From: Kibdelosporangium sp040675465
GTDB lineage: Bacteria > Actinomycetota > Actinomycetes > Mycobacteriales > Pseudonocardiaceae
DNA length: 64,000 nt
Reading direction: 5' to 3'
Assembly: GCF_040675465.1 (NCBI RefSeq)
Contig: NZ_JBFAPA010000001.1
Span: 868,001-932,000 of the forward strand
The notes beneath the pieces were generated by a model that made no database searches, had not been told where the DNA came from, and saw nothing but the letters and a program-made list of their open reading frames with translations. Shown one piece after another: positions 52,754 through 61,496 of this stretch. The translations under genes and the position numbers were made by a program. Numbering within the stretch: position 1 is the stretch's first letter; every line of letters starts with the position of its first letter.

Positions 52754-53397
52754 GCGATAGCGATCTCCGCCGGCGTTTCACCCCTGGTCAGTTCCAGGGT
52801 TAGCCCGATGGTGTTGTCGTCGTCGAGCAGGCCCACCAGCACGGCGGCGACGTCCTGGCGCGAGATCTGGCCACGGGGCAGCGGCGGCGCGGCCAGCCGG
52901 ACGAGGCCGGTGCCCGGGTCGTCGAGCAGGCCGCCGGGCCGCAGGATGGTCCAGTCGAGATCACGGGCGCGCAGGTCGTCCTCGGCCGCGGCCTTCGCCT
53001 TGAGATAGATCCGGAAGGTCTCGTCGACCGACGGGTCGTCGGACCGGTTGAGGCCCATCGAGGAGATCTGTACGAACCTTCGGACGCCGGCAAGTTCGGC
53101 CGCTTGGGCGAACAGGGCGGCCGCGCCGCGGTCGACAGTGTCTTTGCGGGCGTTGCCGGATCCGGGACCGGCACCGGCCGCGAACACAGCCGCGTCCGCA
53201 CCGGCCAAGGTCTTGGCCACCTCGTCGGGCGTGGCCGACTCGAGATCGAGAACGACCGGTTCGGCACCGGCTTCGCGCAGGTCATCCGCCTGGGCGGGGT
53301 TGCGGATCAGGCCGACCGGCTCGTCACCGCGCGTGGAGAGGAATCGTTCGAGGTGCAGTGCGATCTTGCCGTGCCCACCGGCGATGACTACGCGCAT
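52732..53397 (-). CDS. Atypical SDR / NAD(P)H-binding protein
   Basis: 221 aa. MRVVIAGGHGKIALHLERFL is the N-terminal G-x-x-G-x-x-x-x-L nucleotide motif. ADAAVFAAGAGPGS, VRRFVQISSMGLNR and LDWTILRPGGLLDDPGTG are typical of the YwnB/YhfK-like NAD(P)-binding family, which lacks the classical Y-x3-K. Function unknown, often stress-linked quinone or flavin reductase relatives. Confidence 0.85.
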   Translation of the reverse strand: MRVVIAGGHGKIALHLERFLSTRGDEPVGLIRNPAQADDLREAGAEPVVLDLESATPDEVAKTLAGADAAVFAAGAGPGSGNARKDTVDRGAAALFAQAAELAGVRRFVQISSMGLNRSDDPSVDETFRIYLKAKAAAEDDLRARDLDWTILRPGGLLDDPGTGLVRLAAPPLPRGQISRQDVAAVLVGLLDDDNTIGLTLELTRGETPAEIAIAQLEPRT

Positions 53398-53421
53398 GCA
53401 CCCCAGCGTAGGGCCGCCGGC

Positions 53422-54006
53422 TCAGGCCGACAGAACGCGCTCGTAGGCCACTTCGTTGACCCAGCGGGACACCGCGTCGATGCCCGCGGTCACGCGGTCA
53501 CCACGGCCCGGCAGGTCGAGGTCCACGCCGTTGTCCGGGTCCGCGCTGACCACGGCGATGCCGTACGTCCGGGCGCGGGGCAGGCAGTTGGCCAGGTAGT
53601 CGTGGGTCAGGACGACCGACGAGGGCACGACCATCGCGGTGTCGCCGTAGCGCGCGAACGGCGCCAGCGAGGCGAGACCAGTGCGCCAGTGCCGCACGAC
53701 CGCCAGCACACCAACGATCCGCACCGCGGCTGCGGGCACCTGGCCGGCGAACTCGGGCCACACCCACGTGGAGACGGTGGCGCGGTCGGTGACCGGCGCC
53801 TGGCCGAGGCAGATCCGCTCGGCGTGCGCGTCCGGCAGCAGCTCGGCGACCAGGGAGACCCGGCGGCCCAGCAGCGTCATCGGCGGCAGCGCCACGCCCG
53901 GCCAGCCCAGCTGGGCGACTGCCGCCGCGGCCAGCTCGTCGTCAGGGGCGGGAAGCTCGACGGCAGACGGTGTCGGCAGTGACTTGACGTCGTCGCTCAC
54001 TGCCAT
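53422..54006 (-). CDS. Uncharacterised protein, about 194 aa
   Basis: Start ATG 54006, or 54027 adding seven residues. No signal peptide. The sequence has aromatic and basic patches (TVSTWVWPEFAGQVPAAAVRIVGVLAVVRHWR) and ends DRVTAGIDAVSRWVNEVAYERVLSA. I do not recognise the family. It resembles conserved hypothetical proteins of this order only in composition. It is 24 bp upstream of the NAD(P)-binding gene, same strand. Confidence 0.65.
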   Translation of the reverse strand: MAVSDDVKSLPTPSAVELPAPDDELAAAAVAQLGWPGVALPPMTLLGRRVSLVAELLPDAHAERICLGQAPVTDRATVSTWVWPEFAGQVPAAAVRIVGVLAVVRHWRTGLASLAPFARYGDTAMVVPSSVVLTHDYLANCLPRARTYGIAVVSADPDNGVDLDLPGRGDRVTAGIDAVSRWVNEVAYERVLSA

Positions 54007-54027
54007 TCGTCCTGGAATGCCGGTCAC

Positions 54028-55064
54028 GAAGCCCCGCCTCCTCTACCTCGACCGTGCCCCGGGATGGTCACGGGCCGAACTGGTACATGGAATTTGGTAC
54101 CAGCTCGAACCGGGCCCAACGCAGACCCGCACCGTCTGCAGCGACGACCGGCGCCCGGCGGTCGGTGACCGGTCGACGAGCCGCCGGTCGTCTTCAGCCG
54201 GGCAATGCTGCCGTCCGGGTGAGATGCCATCCGACTGGCAGAACGCACCGGCTACTCAAAGTAGGAAGTAACAAAAAGGTGTCTGCCATCACAAAACCGT
54301 GAACTACACGCCTGTGGTTCGAGCCCCAAAGTGCAGAAATCCCCGCCCACCTCAACAAACGCGGCGGCACCCACCCGGTGCCCAGCGACTTTCCCCGCAG
54401 GCGAGCGAAAGTCCGCCGACCAAATGGCACACCACAAGCCCAATGCCAAACACTGGTGAAACACGTAGACCAAACGGCCTATAAGCAGCGCCGCCCACCC
54501 CCAACAAACGGCCCGAACATCAGCCCAAAACCCAAACCCCACTCCCCCGAACAATCCACCCCGGCAAACCCCCTAACCCCCACCCAAATCCCAAGCCCCA
54601 CATAACCGATGGGAAGGCTGAGCAGAGGAGCAGGGCGCACCTGGGGAGTAGGCGGCCGCGACGAACCGCAAGAGCGGCAGGCACATCGAGCGCGAGACCC
54701 GGTAGGGAGCGCCAGGCGGGAGGCTGCGGCGAGACGGCCGAAGGCGCCCGTGCAGGCTGGCAAGAGGAGCCTGGGCGGTGCAGGGAAAGGCGGCCCGACA
54801 GGCTCTATACGGGCTGGGGCGGTTCGATTTGTGCGGGGACCCCTGCGGCGCACGGGCAGGAACCAAAGGGGGCAGGTCTGCGACCTGCCCCGCCGGAGAG
54901 GCGCCAAGCCGCAGGTCAGCCCCTCAGAGGTAGGCAGGTGTACTAGCCAGCTAAGCCGATCCCATTACACCTAACGGCCCACCCAAACCCACCTAGACGC
55001 GAGCAAACCTCAAGAATGTTGCCTGCATCACTCTCCCCCTCCCAAACCCAAGCCCCCAAACCCC
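54028..55064. other. About 1 kb without a convincing gene, strand-asymmetric
   Basis: Open frames here are short and unlike proteins. 54290-54600 and 54945-55064 are built almost only of C and A on the plus strand (minus strand G/T-rich), while 54605-54900 is the reverse. Runs such as GGGGTTTGGGGG (minus strand) could form G-quadruplexes. No transposase, integrase, repeat array or tRNA other than tRNA-Leu is seen. Confidence 0.5.
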
Positions 55065-55118
55065 AAAAAACCAACCCCCCACGCAAAGCGAGGCGCCGAA
55101 GGCGGCGCACGTGGGGGG
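55065..55118 (-). terminator. Rho-independent terminator for tRNA-Leu
   Basis: Read on the minus strand, CCCCCCACG (from 55118) pairs with CGTGGGGGG (to 55075), enclosing an inner GC-rich hairpin, then TTGG and a run of six T (55070-55065). A textbook intrinsic terminator with T-tract, downstream of the tRNA. Confidence 0.75.
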
Positions 55119-55149
55119 TATGGGGGCTCGGCCCCCCAAAATAATGACG

Positions 55150-55192
55150 AGGCTCCTCGGGGAAGGTGCGAAGCACCGACCACAAGGAGCCT
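55150..55192 (-). other. Nested hairpin in the tRNA-Leu trailer
   Basis: AGGCTCCT (55150-55157) pairs with AGGAGCCT (55185-55192) around an inner GGTGC-GAA-GCACC hairpin (55165-55177). It starts 10 bp downstream of the tRNA 3' end. Possibly a processing or first termination structure. Confidence 0.5.
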
Positions 55193-55201
55193 GGAGTCTC
55201 G

Positions 55202-55284
55202 TGGGCGAGGAGGGAGTTGAACCCTCACGTCCTTTCGGACACACGGACCTGAACCGTGCGCGTCTGCCATTCCGCCACTCGCCC
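55202..55284 (-). tRNA. tRNA-Leu, anticodon CAG
   Basis: 83 nt. Acceptor stem GGGCGAG/CTCGCCC, with A as discriminator and no encoded CCA. The anticodon stem CACGG/CCGTG holds loop TTCAGGT, giving CAG. A long variable arm (GTCCGAAAGGAC-type) and T-arm GAGGGTTCAACTCCCTC confirm a class II leucine tRNA. Divergent from fhaA, with a shared 127-bp region. Confidence 0.95.
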
Positions 55285-55411
55285 TGAAGTGACCGCGGAA
55301 GCGTAGCACGGGGTTTGGGGGGCTCTTGCACGGGGTTGGAACATCCCGGTGTCTCCAGGCTCGCACCCGGATACGATCGGGGGAGGAGCAACGCGTGAAG
55401 GGACTTGAACC

Positions 55412-56605
55412 ATGGGCCTCGTGCAGCGCTTCGAGCGCAGGCTCGAAGGCATCGTGGGCAATACGTTCGCGCGGGTGTTCGGTGGCAACGTCGTGCCGCA
55501 GGAAGTGGCACAGGCGCTGCAACGGGAGAGTGAGGACCACATCCGTGAGCTGGCCGGCGGCCGGCTGCTGGCCCCCAACCACTACGTCGTGCAGTTGGGG
55601 CCGGCGGACCATGACCGGCTGGCCGGCGGTGACGAGGAGCGCATCATCACGCTGCTCACCGATGTCATCGCGGAGAATCTCACCGAGCACGGGTGGGATA
55701 CGTACGGTGACGTCGTAGTCTCCCTGGAGCGTTCCGACGCGCTGCATACCGGACAGTTCCGAACACGCTCGTCCGTCGACCCTGACGTAAGCCGACGGCC
55801 GGCATCACCTCGCAACGCAGGAGACCGATCCATGAGCCAGCCTCCCGGCTACGGCCAACCGCCTGAGGGTGACCCGTACGGCCAGCAGGGCCAGTACGGG
55901 TACGGCCAGGGCCAGTACGGCAACGATCAGAACTACGGGCAGCAGCAGCCTCAGGGTGGCTACGGCCAGCAGCCTGGTGGCTACGACCAGGGTTACGGCC
56001 AGCAGGGTGGCTACGGCCAGCAGCCTGGTGGCTACGACCAGGGCTATGGCCAGCAGGGCGGCTACGACCAGGGTTACGGCCAGCAAGGTGGCTACGGCCA
56101 GCCGCAGCAGCCTGGCGGCTATGACCAGGGTTATGGGCAGCAGCCTGGTGGCTACGGCCAGCAGCCTGGTGGCTACGACCAGGGTTACGGCCAGCAGGGC
56201 GGCTACGACCAGGGCTATGGCCAGCAGGGTTACGGGCAGCAGGGCGGCTATGGCCAGCCGGATCCGTACGGCCAGGGTGGTTATGCGCCGCCTGCCGTGC
56301 AGAGCGGTCCGCGGCAGCTGTCGGCGAGCCTGCAGCTGGACGACGGTTCCAACCGCACGTACTCCCTGAAGCAGGGCGGCAACGTGGTTGGCCGGGGCCA
56401 GGACGCGGACTTCCGGCTGCCGGACACGGGTGTGTCCCGCCGGCACCTGGAGATCACCTGGGACGGCCAGAGTGCCACACTTGCGGATCTCGGTTCGACG
56501 AACGGGACCACGGTGAACGGCACCCCGGTGCAGACGTGGCAGCTCGCGGATGGCGACGTCATCCGCATCGGTCACTCGTCGCTGGTGTTCCGCACCCAGG
56601 GCTGA
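55412..56605 (+). CDS. fhaA: FhaA, FHA-domain protein of the kinase/cell-wall cluster
   Basis: 397 aa. Residues 1-120 are the DUF3662 (FhaA N-terminal) domain (GLVQRFERRLEGIVGNTFARVFGG, VPQEVAQALQRE). Residues about 135-290 are a Gly/Gln/Tyr repeat linker (GGYGQQPGGYDQGYGQQ units). Residues about 300-397 are the FHA domain with VVGRGQDADFRLPDTGVSRRHLEI and LGSTNGTTVNG. Family knowledge: FhaA binds phosphothreonine on MviN/MurJ-type proteins and is a PknB/PstP-linked regulator of peptidoglycan synthesis. First gene of the seven-gene cluster. Confidence 0.95.
   Translation: MGLVQRFERRLEGIVGNTFARVFGGNVVPQEVAQALQRESEDHIRELAGGRLLAPNHYVVQLGPADHDRLAGGDEERIITLLTDVIAENLTEHGWDTYGDVVVSLERSDALHTGQFRTRSSVDPDVSRRPASPRNAGDRSMSQPPGYGQPPEGDPYGQQGQYGYGQGQYGNDQNYGQQQPQGGYGQQPGGYDQGYGQQGGYGQQPGGYDQGYGQQGGYDQGYGQQGGYGQPQQPGGYDQGYGQQPGGYGQQPGGYDQGYGQQGGYDQGYGQQGYGQQGGYGQPDPYGQGGYAPPAVQSGPRQLSASLQLDDGSNRTYSLKQGGNVVGRGQDADFRLPDTGVSRRHLEITWDGQSATLADLGSTNGTTVNGTPVQTWQLADGDVIRIGHSSLVFRTQG
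55900..56275 (+). repeat. In-frame tandem repeats in the fhaA linker
   Basis: Imperfect 15-51-bp units encoding GGYGQQPGGYDQGYGQQ variants, at least ten GYGQQ or GYDQGYGQQ modules. Degenerate codons differ between units, so the repeat is kept at the protein level. A likely site of length variation. Confidence 0.85.
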
Positions 56606-56687
56606 AGTTCGATCGCTCACGGGACTCGAATACAGTTCGCGTGTTCGAGCGGTGTCGGCTGCAATTTTTAGGGAGCGGTCACAACAG

Positions 56688-57143
56688 GTGCCAGAGCTGG
56701 TGATGCAGCTGACCAGAGCAGGGTTTCTCGCCCTGCTCTGGTTGTTCGTGCTGGCCGCACTGCGGATCGTGCGCTCGGACCTGTACGCGGCGTCCGGCCT
56801 GAAGGTCTCGGTGCCCGGCTTCCGCCGGCAGAAGGGCAAGGGCGGCGGCAAGGCGCCGCGCCAGCTGGTGGTGACGCACGGCGCGCTGGCGGGGACGCGG
56901 ATCTCGCTGGACGGCCGGCCGATCATGATCGGCCGTGCGGACGACTCGACGCTGGTGCTGGACGACGACTACGCCTCGACCAGGCATGCGCGCATCTCGC
57001 TGCGCGGCACCGACTGGTACGTCGAGGACCTCGGGTCCACCAACGGCACGTATCTGGACCGGGCCAAGGTGACGGTTCCGCTTCGGGTGCCGCTGGGTGT
57101 CCCGATCCGGATCGGCAAGACGGTGATCGAGCTGCGCTCATGA
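56688..57143 (+). CDS. fhaB: FhaB (FipA), membrane-linked FHA protein
   Basis: 151 aa from GTG 56688, giving VPELVMQLTRAGFLALLWLFVLAALRIVRSDLYA, the usual FhaB start with one membrane helix (about 10-28). The upstream extension is rejected. The FHA domain at about 70-151 has IMIGRADDSTLVLDDDYASTRHARI and DLGSTNGTYLD. Recruits phosphorylated partners at the division and elongation machinery. Stop overlaps pstP (ATGA). Confidence 0.95.
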   Translation: MPELVMQLTRAGFLALLWLFVLAALRIVRSDLYAASGLKVSVPGFRRQKGKGGGKAPRQLVVTHGALAGTRISLDGRPIMIGRADDSTLVLDDDYASTRHARISLRGTDWYVEDLGSTNGTYLDRAKVTVPLRVPLGVPIRIGKTVIELRS

Positions 57144-58543
57144 CCCTTGTCCTCCGTTACGCGGCTCGCAGCGACCGGGGCCTGGTGCGTTCGAACAACC
57201 AGGACTCCGTGTACGCAGGTCCACGCCTGCTCGCTCTGGCCGACGGCATGGGGGGCTACAACGGCGGTGAGGTCGCCAGCAAGGTGGTCGTCGGCGCGCT
57301 GGCTCCGCTGGACGACGACACCCCGGGTGAGGATCTGCTCGGCCAGCTGCGGGAGGCCACGCTCGCCGGCAACGGCGCCATCTCCGAGCTGGTGTCGGCC
57401 GATCCGGAGCTGGACGGGATGGGCACCACGCTGACCGCGATGCTGTTCGCCGGCAACCGGTTCGGGGTCGTGCACGTCGGTGACTCGCGGGCGTACCTCA
57501 ACCGCAACGGCCAGTTCACCCAGATCACGCACGACGACACGTTCGTGCAGTCGCTGGTGGACGCCGGCCGGATCACCGCGGAGGAGGCGACCAGCCATCC
57601 GCAGCGGTCGCTGCTGCTGCGGGCGCTGACCGGGTACGACATCGACCCGACGCTGACCATCCGGGAGGCGCGGGCGGGCGACCGGTACCTGCTGTGCTCG
57701 GACGGCCTGTCGTCGGTCGTGAGCTACGAGACGCTCGCCGAGGCGATCCAGATCCCCGATCCGCAGGAGTGCGCCGACCGGATGATCGAGCTGGCGCTCA
57801 AGGGCGGTGGTCCGGACAACGTCACCGTGATCATCGCCGACGTGGTGGACGTCGACTACGGCGACGACGACCCGATCGTGGGCGGCGCCGCCGGGGACGG
57901 CAGTGAGGACCCCAAGCCGCAGGACTCGGCCGCGTTCCGGGCCGCCGCGCTGACCGCGCCGAAGCCCGAGCCCAAGCCGGCGGTGGAGCCGCCGAAGCCG
58001 GCCGAGGACCCGAAGGCCAAGCGCCGCAAGCGGATGCGCTGGATCGCGGCGGCCGCGGCGATCGTCGTGCTGCTGGTCGCGGGCACGTTCACCATCCGCT
58101 ACTTCGTGCTCCGCAACTACTACGTCGGTGAGGGCACAGACAAGTACAAGGGCGAGATCGCGATCTTCCAGGGGGTGCCGGGCAGCGTGCTGGGTATCTC
58201 GCTGCACCGTGAGGTGGAGGGGTCGTGCGACCCGGCGCTGGACAAGTGCAACAAGCGCTACGTCGACCAGCTGGACCAGAGCGGCAAGGACACCGTGCTC
58301 GGCAGCGGCACCTCGTACTCCAGCCTGAGAGAGGCGCGCGAGTTCATCAACCGATTGCGTACCGAGAACGTCCTTGATCCGTGTCCGACCGACGCGACCA
58401 AGCAGCAGCAGGAGCAGACCTCGGTGACCCCGCCCCCACCGTCCGGCCAGACACCGGCCGACGCGACCAGCACGATCGCCAAGCCGGCGCCGCGGCCGGG
58501 GATCGACTGCCGCCCGGAGCACAACGAGGGTGGCGGCGGCTGA
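57140..58543 (+). CDS. pstP: PP2C-type Ser/Thr phosphatase PstP
   Basis: 467 aa. The catalytic domain (about 1-240) has RSNNQDS, LLALADGMGGYNGGEVAS, GTTLTAMLF, VGDSRAYL and GGGPDNVTVIIAD, all PP2C metal and active-site motifs. A Pro/Lys-rich linker, a transmembrane helix (about 298-318) and an extracellular tail of about 145 residues follow. It reverses PknA/PknB phosphorylation. Stop overlaps rodA (TGATG). Confidence 0.95.
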   Translation: MTLVLRYAARSDRGLVRSNNQDSVYAGPRLLALADGMGGYNGGEVASKVVVGALAPLDDDTPGEDLLGQLREATLAGNGAISELVSADPELDGMGTTLTAMLFAGNRFGVVHVGDSRAYLNRNGQFTQITHDDTFVQSLVDAGRITAEEATSHPQRSLLLRALTGYDIDPTLTIREARAGDRYLLCSDGLSSVVSYETLAEAIQIPDPQECADRMIELALKGGGPDNVTVIIADVVDVDYGDDDPIVGGAAGDGSEDPKPQDSAAFRAAALTAPKPEPKPAVEPPKPAEDPKAKRRKRMRWIAAAAAIVVLLVAGTFTIRYFVLRNYYVGEGTDKYKGEIAIFQGVPGSVLGISLHREVEGSCDPALDKCNKRYVDQLDQSGKDTVLGSGTSYSSLREAREFINRLRTENVLDPCPTDATKQQQEQTSVTPPPPSGQTPADATSTIAKPAPRPGIDCRPEHNEGGGG

Positions 58544-60012
58544 TGGCACAACCGGTCCCCGTCGGGGCGGGTCCGGCGCCGGCGACCGGACAGCAGGGCA
58601 CCCCCGCGCCCGCCAACCAGGCTCCCACCAGGCGCGGTACCGAACTGGCGATGCTCGCGTTCGCGGCGGCCCTGGTGACCGGGGCGCTGATGCTGGTCGC
58701 GATCAACCAGGAACAGAAGCTGACCATCCAGATCCTCTGGTACGGCCTGGCGTATCTGGCCCTGTTCTCCGTGGCGCACCTGGCGATCCGCAAGTGGGCG
58801 CCGTACGCGGACCCGCTGATCCTGCCGTGTGTGGCGATGCTCAACGGGTTCGGCCTGGTGATGATCTACCGGATCGACCTGGCGCTGGAGGGCCGCAAGG
58901 GGTTCTCGGCCGCGACGCCCAAGCAGATCATGTGGACCACGATCGCGCTGGTGCTGTTCCTGGTGGTGCTGTACTTCGTCAAGAACCACCGCGCGCTGAC
59001 CAAGTACGGCTACACCGCCGGCCTGGTCGGCCTGATCGCGCTGGCCCTGCCCGCGCTGCTGCCCAGCAAGCTGTCCGAGGTCAACGGCGCGAAGGTGTGG
59101 CTGCGGTTCGGCAGCGTGTTCTCCATCCAGCCGGGTGAGTTCGCCAAGATCCTGCTGATGATCTTCTTCGCCTCCTTCCTGGTCTCCAAGCGGGACCTGT
59201 TCATGGTGGCGGGCAGGCGGTTCCTCGGCCTGGAGATGCCGAGGGCGCGTGACCTCGGGCCGATCCTGCTGGCCTGGGGCGTGGCGATCGGCGTCCTGGT
59301 GTTCGAGAAGGACCTGGGCACGTCGCTGCTGATCTTCGGCATCGTGCTGGCGATGCTGTACGTGGCCACCGAGCGGGTGGCCTGGGTGGTGATCGGCCTC
59401 GTGCTGTTCATCGGCGGCGCGCTGGTGGCGTACTCGCTGTTCACGCACGTGCAGCAGCGGGTGGCGAACTGGCTGCACCCGATGGACCCGGTGGTCTACG
59501 GCAGGCTGGGCGGCAGCTACCAGATCGCGCAGGGCCTGTTCGGCCTGGGCACCGGCGGGATGGCCGGCACCGGGCTGGGCGCCGGGCGGCCGGAGATCGT
59601 GCCGGAGGCCAACACCGACTTCATCACCGCGGCGATCGGCGAGGAGGTCGGCTTCATCGGCCTGGCCGCCGTGCTGATGGTGTACATGCTGCTGGCCATG
59701 CGCGGCCTGCGCAGCGCGGTCGCGGTCCGCGACAGTTTCGGCAAACTGCTCGGCGGGGGTTTGTCGTTCGCCATCATCATGCAGCTGTTCGTCGTGGTCG
59801 GCGGCGTGACGGCGCTGATCCCGATGACGGGCATCACCGCGCCGTTCCTGTCCTACGGCGGGTCGTCCCTGCTGGCGAACTACATCCTGGTCGCCCTGCT
59901 GCTGCGGATCTCCGACGCGGCACGGCGGCCGCAGACCGGCTCGCGCCCGCGGCCGGTCCAGCAGGCGCCGATCGCGGAGGCGAGCACGGTCATGGTGGAG
60001 CGGCCGACATGA
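58543..60012 (+). CDS. rodA: RodA/FtsW-family SEDS peptidoglycan glycosyltransferase
   Basis: 489 aa from ATG 58543, upstream open frame rejected. A cytoplasmic N-terminus of about 30 residues is followed by about 12 helices. SIQPGEFAKILLMIFFASFL, EKDLGTSLLIFGIV and ITAPFLSYGGSSLLANYILVALLLRISD are SEDS signatures, including the catalytic-aspartate loop region. Works with the adjacent PbpA in wall elongation. Stop overlaps pbpA by 4 bp. Confidence 0.94.
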   Translation: MAQPVPVGAGPAPATGQQGTPAPANQAPTRRGTELAMLAFAAALVTGALMLVAINQEQKLTIQILWYGLAYLALFSVAHLAIRKWAPYADPLILPCVAMLNGFGLVMIYRIDLALEGRKGFSAATPKQIMWTTIALVLFLVVLYFVKNHRALTKYGYTAGLVGLIALALPALLPSKLSEVNGAKVWLRFGSVFSIQPGEFAKILLMIFFASFLVSKRDLFMVAGRRFLGLEMPRARDLGPILLAWGVAIGVLVFEKDLGTSLLIFGIVLAMLYVATERVAWVVIGLVLFIGGALVAYSLFTHVQQRVANWLHPMDPVVYGRLGGSYQIAQGLFGLGTGGMAGTGLGAGRPEIVPEANTDFITAAIGEEVGFIGLAAVLMVYMLLAMRGLRSAVAVRDSFGKLLGGGLSFAIIMQLFVVVGGVTALIPMTGITAPFLSYGGSSLLANYILVALLLRISDAARRPQTGSRPRPVQQAPIAEASTVMVERPT

Positions 60013-61496
60013 ACACACCCCTGCGGCGGGTCGGCCTCGCCATGATCGCCATGCTGGTGCTGCTGCTGGCCAACGTCACCTACATCCAGATGGTCAACGC
60101 GGACGACTACCGCGCCGACTCGCGCAACCAGCGCGTGCTCTACGACGAGTACTCCCGGGAGCGCGGCAAGCTGATCTCACCGGTCGGCGGCGAGCTGCTG
60201 GCGAAGGTCACGCCGACCAACGACCGGCTGCGCTACCTGCGGCAGTACCCGTTCGGCGCGGCGATGGCCCCGGTCACCGGGTACTACTCAGTGCGCTACG
60301 GCTCGCGCGCGCTGGAGCGGGCCGAGGACGAGATCCTCAACGGCTCGGATGACCGGCTGTTCGTGCGCCGGCTGTCGGACCTGATCACCGGCCGCGACCC
60401 GCGCGGCGGCAACATCCAGGCCACGGTCATCCCGGCCGTGCAGCAGGCCGCCTACGACGCCATGACGAAGAAGAACTTCGTCGGCGCGGTGGTCGCGCTG
60501 CGCCCGCAGACCGGCGAGATCCTGGCGATGGTGTCCACCCCGTCCTACGACCCGAACCCGTTGTCCTCGCACGACTCGGACGAGCAGCAGGCGTACTGGG
60601 ACACCATCCGGGACGAGAACAACAAGCTCAAGCCGATGCTCAACCGGGCCATCTCGGAGACCTACCCGCCCGGCTCGACCTTCAAGCTCGTGGTCACCGC
60701 GGCCGCGCTGGAGGACGGCAAGGACAAGAACTACCTGCTGCCCGCGGACGCGTCGATCCAGCTGCCCGGCACCAAGACCGACCTGGAGAACTTCGCGCAC
60801 AGCCACTGCGGCCCGGCCGACCAGAACCAGGTGCCGCTGGAGACCGCGCTGGCGCTGTCCTGCAACACCGCGTTCGCCACCCTGGCCGACCAGCTGGGCA
60901 AGGACAAGCTGCAGGAGCAGGCCGCGAAGTTCGGCATCGGCCAGACCGACCTGCAGATCCCGATGACCGTGGTGCCCTCCGGCATCGGCAAGCTGCCCGA
61001 CCGGGCGGCGCTGTTCCAGACCGGCATCGGCCAGCGGGACGTGCTGCTGACCCCGATGCAGGACGCGATGGTCGCCGCCGCGATCGCCAACAACGGCATC
61101 GTGATGCGCCCGCAGCTGGTGCAGAAGGTGCTGGCGCCGGACCTGCAGGTGATCTCCGACTTCGACGCCGACGAGATCGGCCGCGCGATGTCCGGCAGCA
61201 ACGCCAGCACGTTGCGGGACATGATGAAGAAGTCCGAGGCGAACACCAAGGGCGACGGCAAGGTGGCTGGCCTGGAGATCGCCTCGAAGACCGGGACGGC
61301 CGAGCACGGCGCGGACCCCAAGGCCACCCCGCCGCACGCCTGGTATGTGGCCTTCGCCCCAGCGGACAACCCGCAGATAGCCGTGGCCGTCGTGGTGGAG
61401 AACGGTGGTGACCGCGGGCTGGCCGCGACCGGTGGGTCGGTGGCCGCGTCCGTGGGCCGGGCCACCATCAACGCGCTGCCGGGAATCGGGAAGTAG
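60009..61496 (+). CDS. pbpA: Class B penicillin-binding protein PbpA
   Basis: 495 aa. One N-terminal membrane helix (about 7-27), a dimerisation domain, and a transpeptidase domain with Ser223-Thr-Phe-Lys226 (PPGSTFK), Ser284-Cys-Asn286 (SCN) and Lys427-Thr-Gly429 (KTG). All three motifs are intact. D,D-transpeptidase partner of RodA. PknA starts immediately after its stop. Confidence 0.95.
   Translation: MNTPLRRVGLAMIAMLVLLLANVTYIQMVNADDYRADSRNQRVLYDEYSRERGKLISPVGGELLAKVTPTNDRLRYLRQYPFGAAMAPVTGYYSVRYGSRALERAEDEILNGSDDRLFVRRLSDLITGRDPRGGNIQATVIPAVQQAAYDAMTKKNFVGAVVALRPQTGEILAMVSTPSYDPNPLSSHDSDEQQAYWDTIRDENNKLKPMLNRAISETYPPGSTFKLVVTAAALEDGKDKNYLLPADASIQLPGTKTDLENFAHSHCGPADQNQVPLETALALSCNTAFATLADQLGKDKLQEQAAKFGIGQTDLQIPMTVVPSGIGKLPDRAALFQTGIGQRDVLLTPMQDAMVAAAIANNGIVMRPQLVQKVLAPDLQVISDFDADEIGRAMSGSNASTLRDMMKKSEANTKGDGKVAGLEIASKTGTAEHGADPKATPPHAWYVAFAPADNPQIAVAVVVENGGDRGLAATGGSVAASVGRATINALPGIGK

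Noticed and set aside
54609..54974. 121-codon frame in the region before tRNA-Leu, and its antisense
   Set aside because: No ribosome binding site and no domain. Arg/Gly-rich composition follows the local G/A bias, and the antisense product is equally unlike a protein.
55202..55284. tRNA-Leu as an integration site of a mobile element
   Set aside because: No duplicated tRNA 3' end and no integrase were found nearby.
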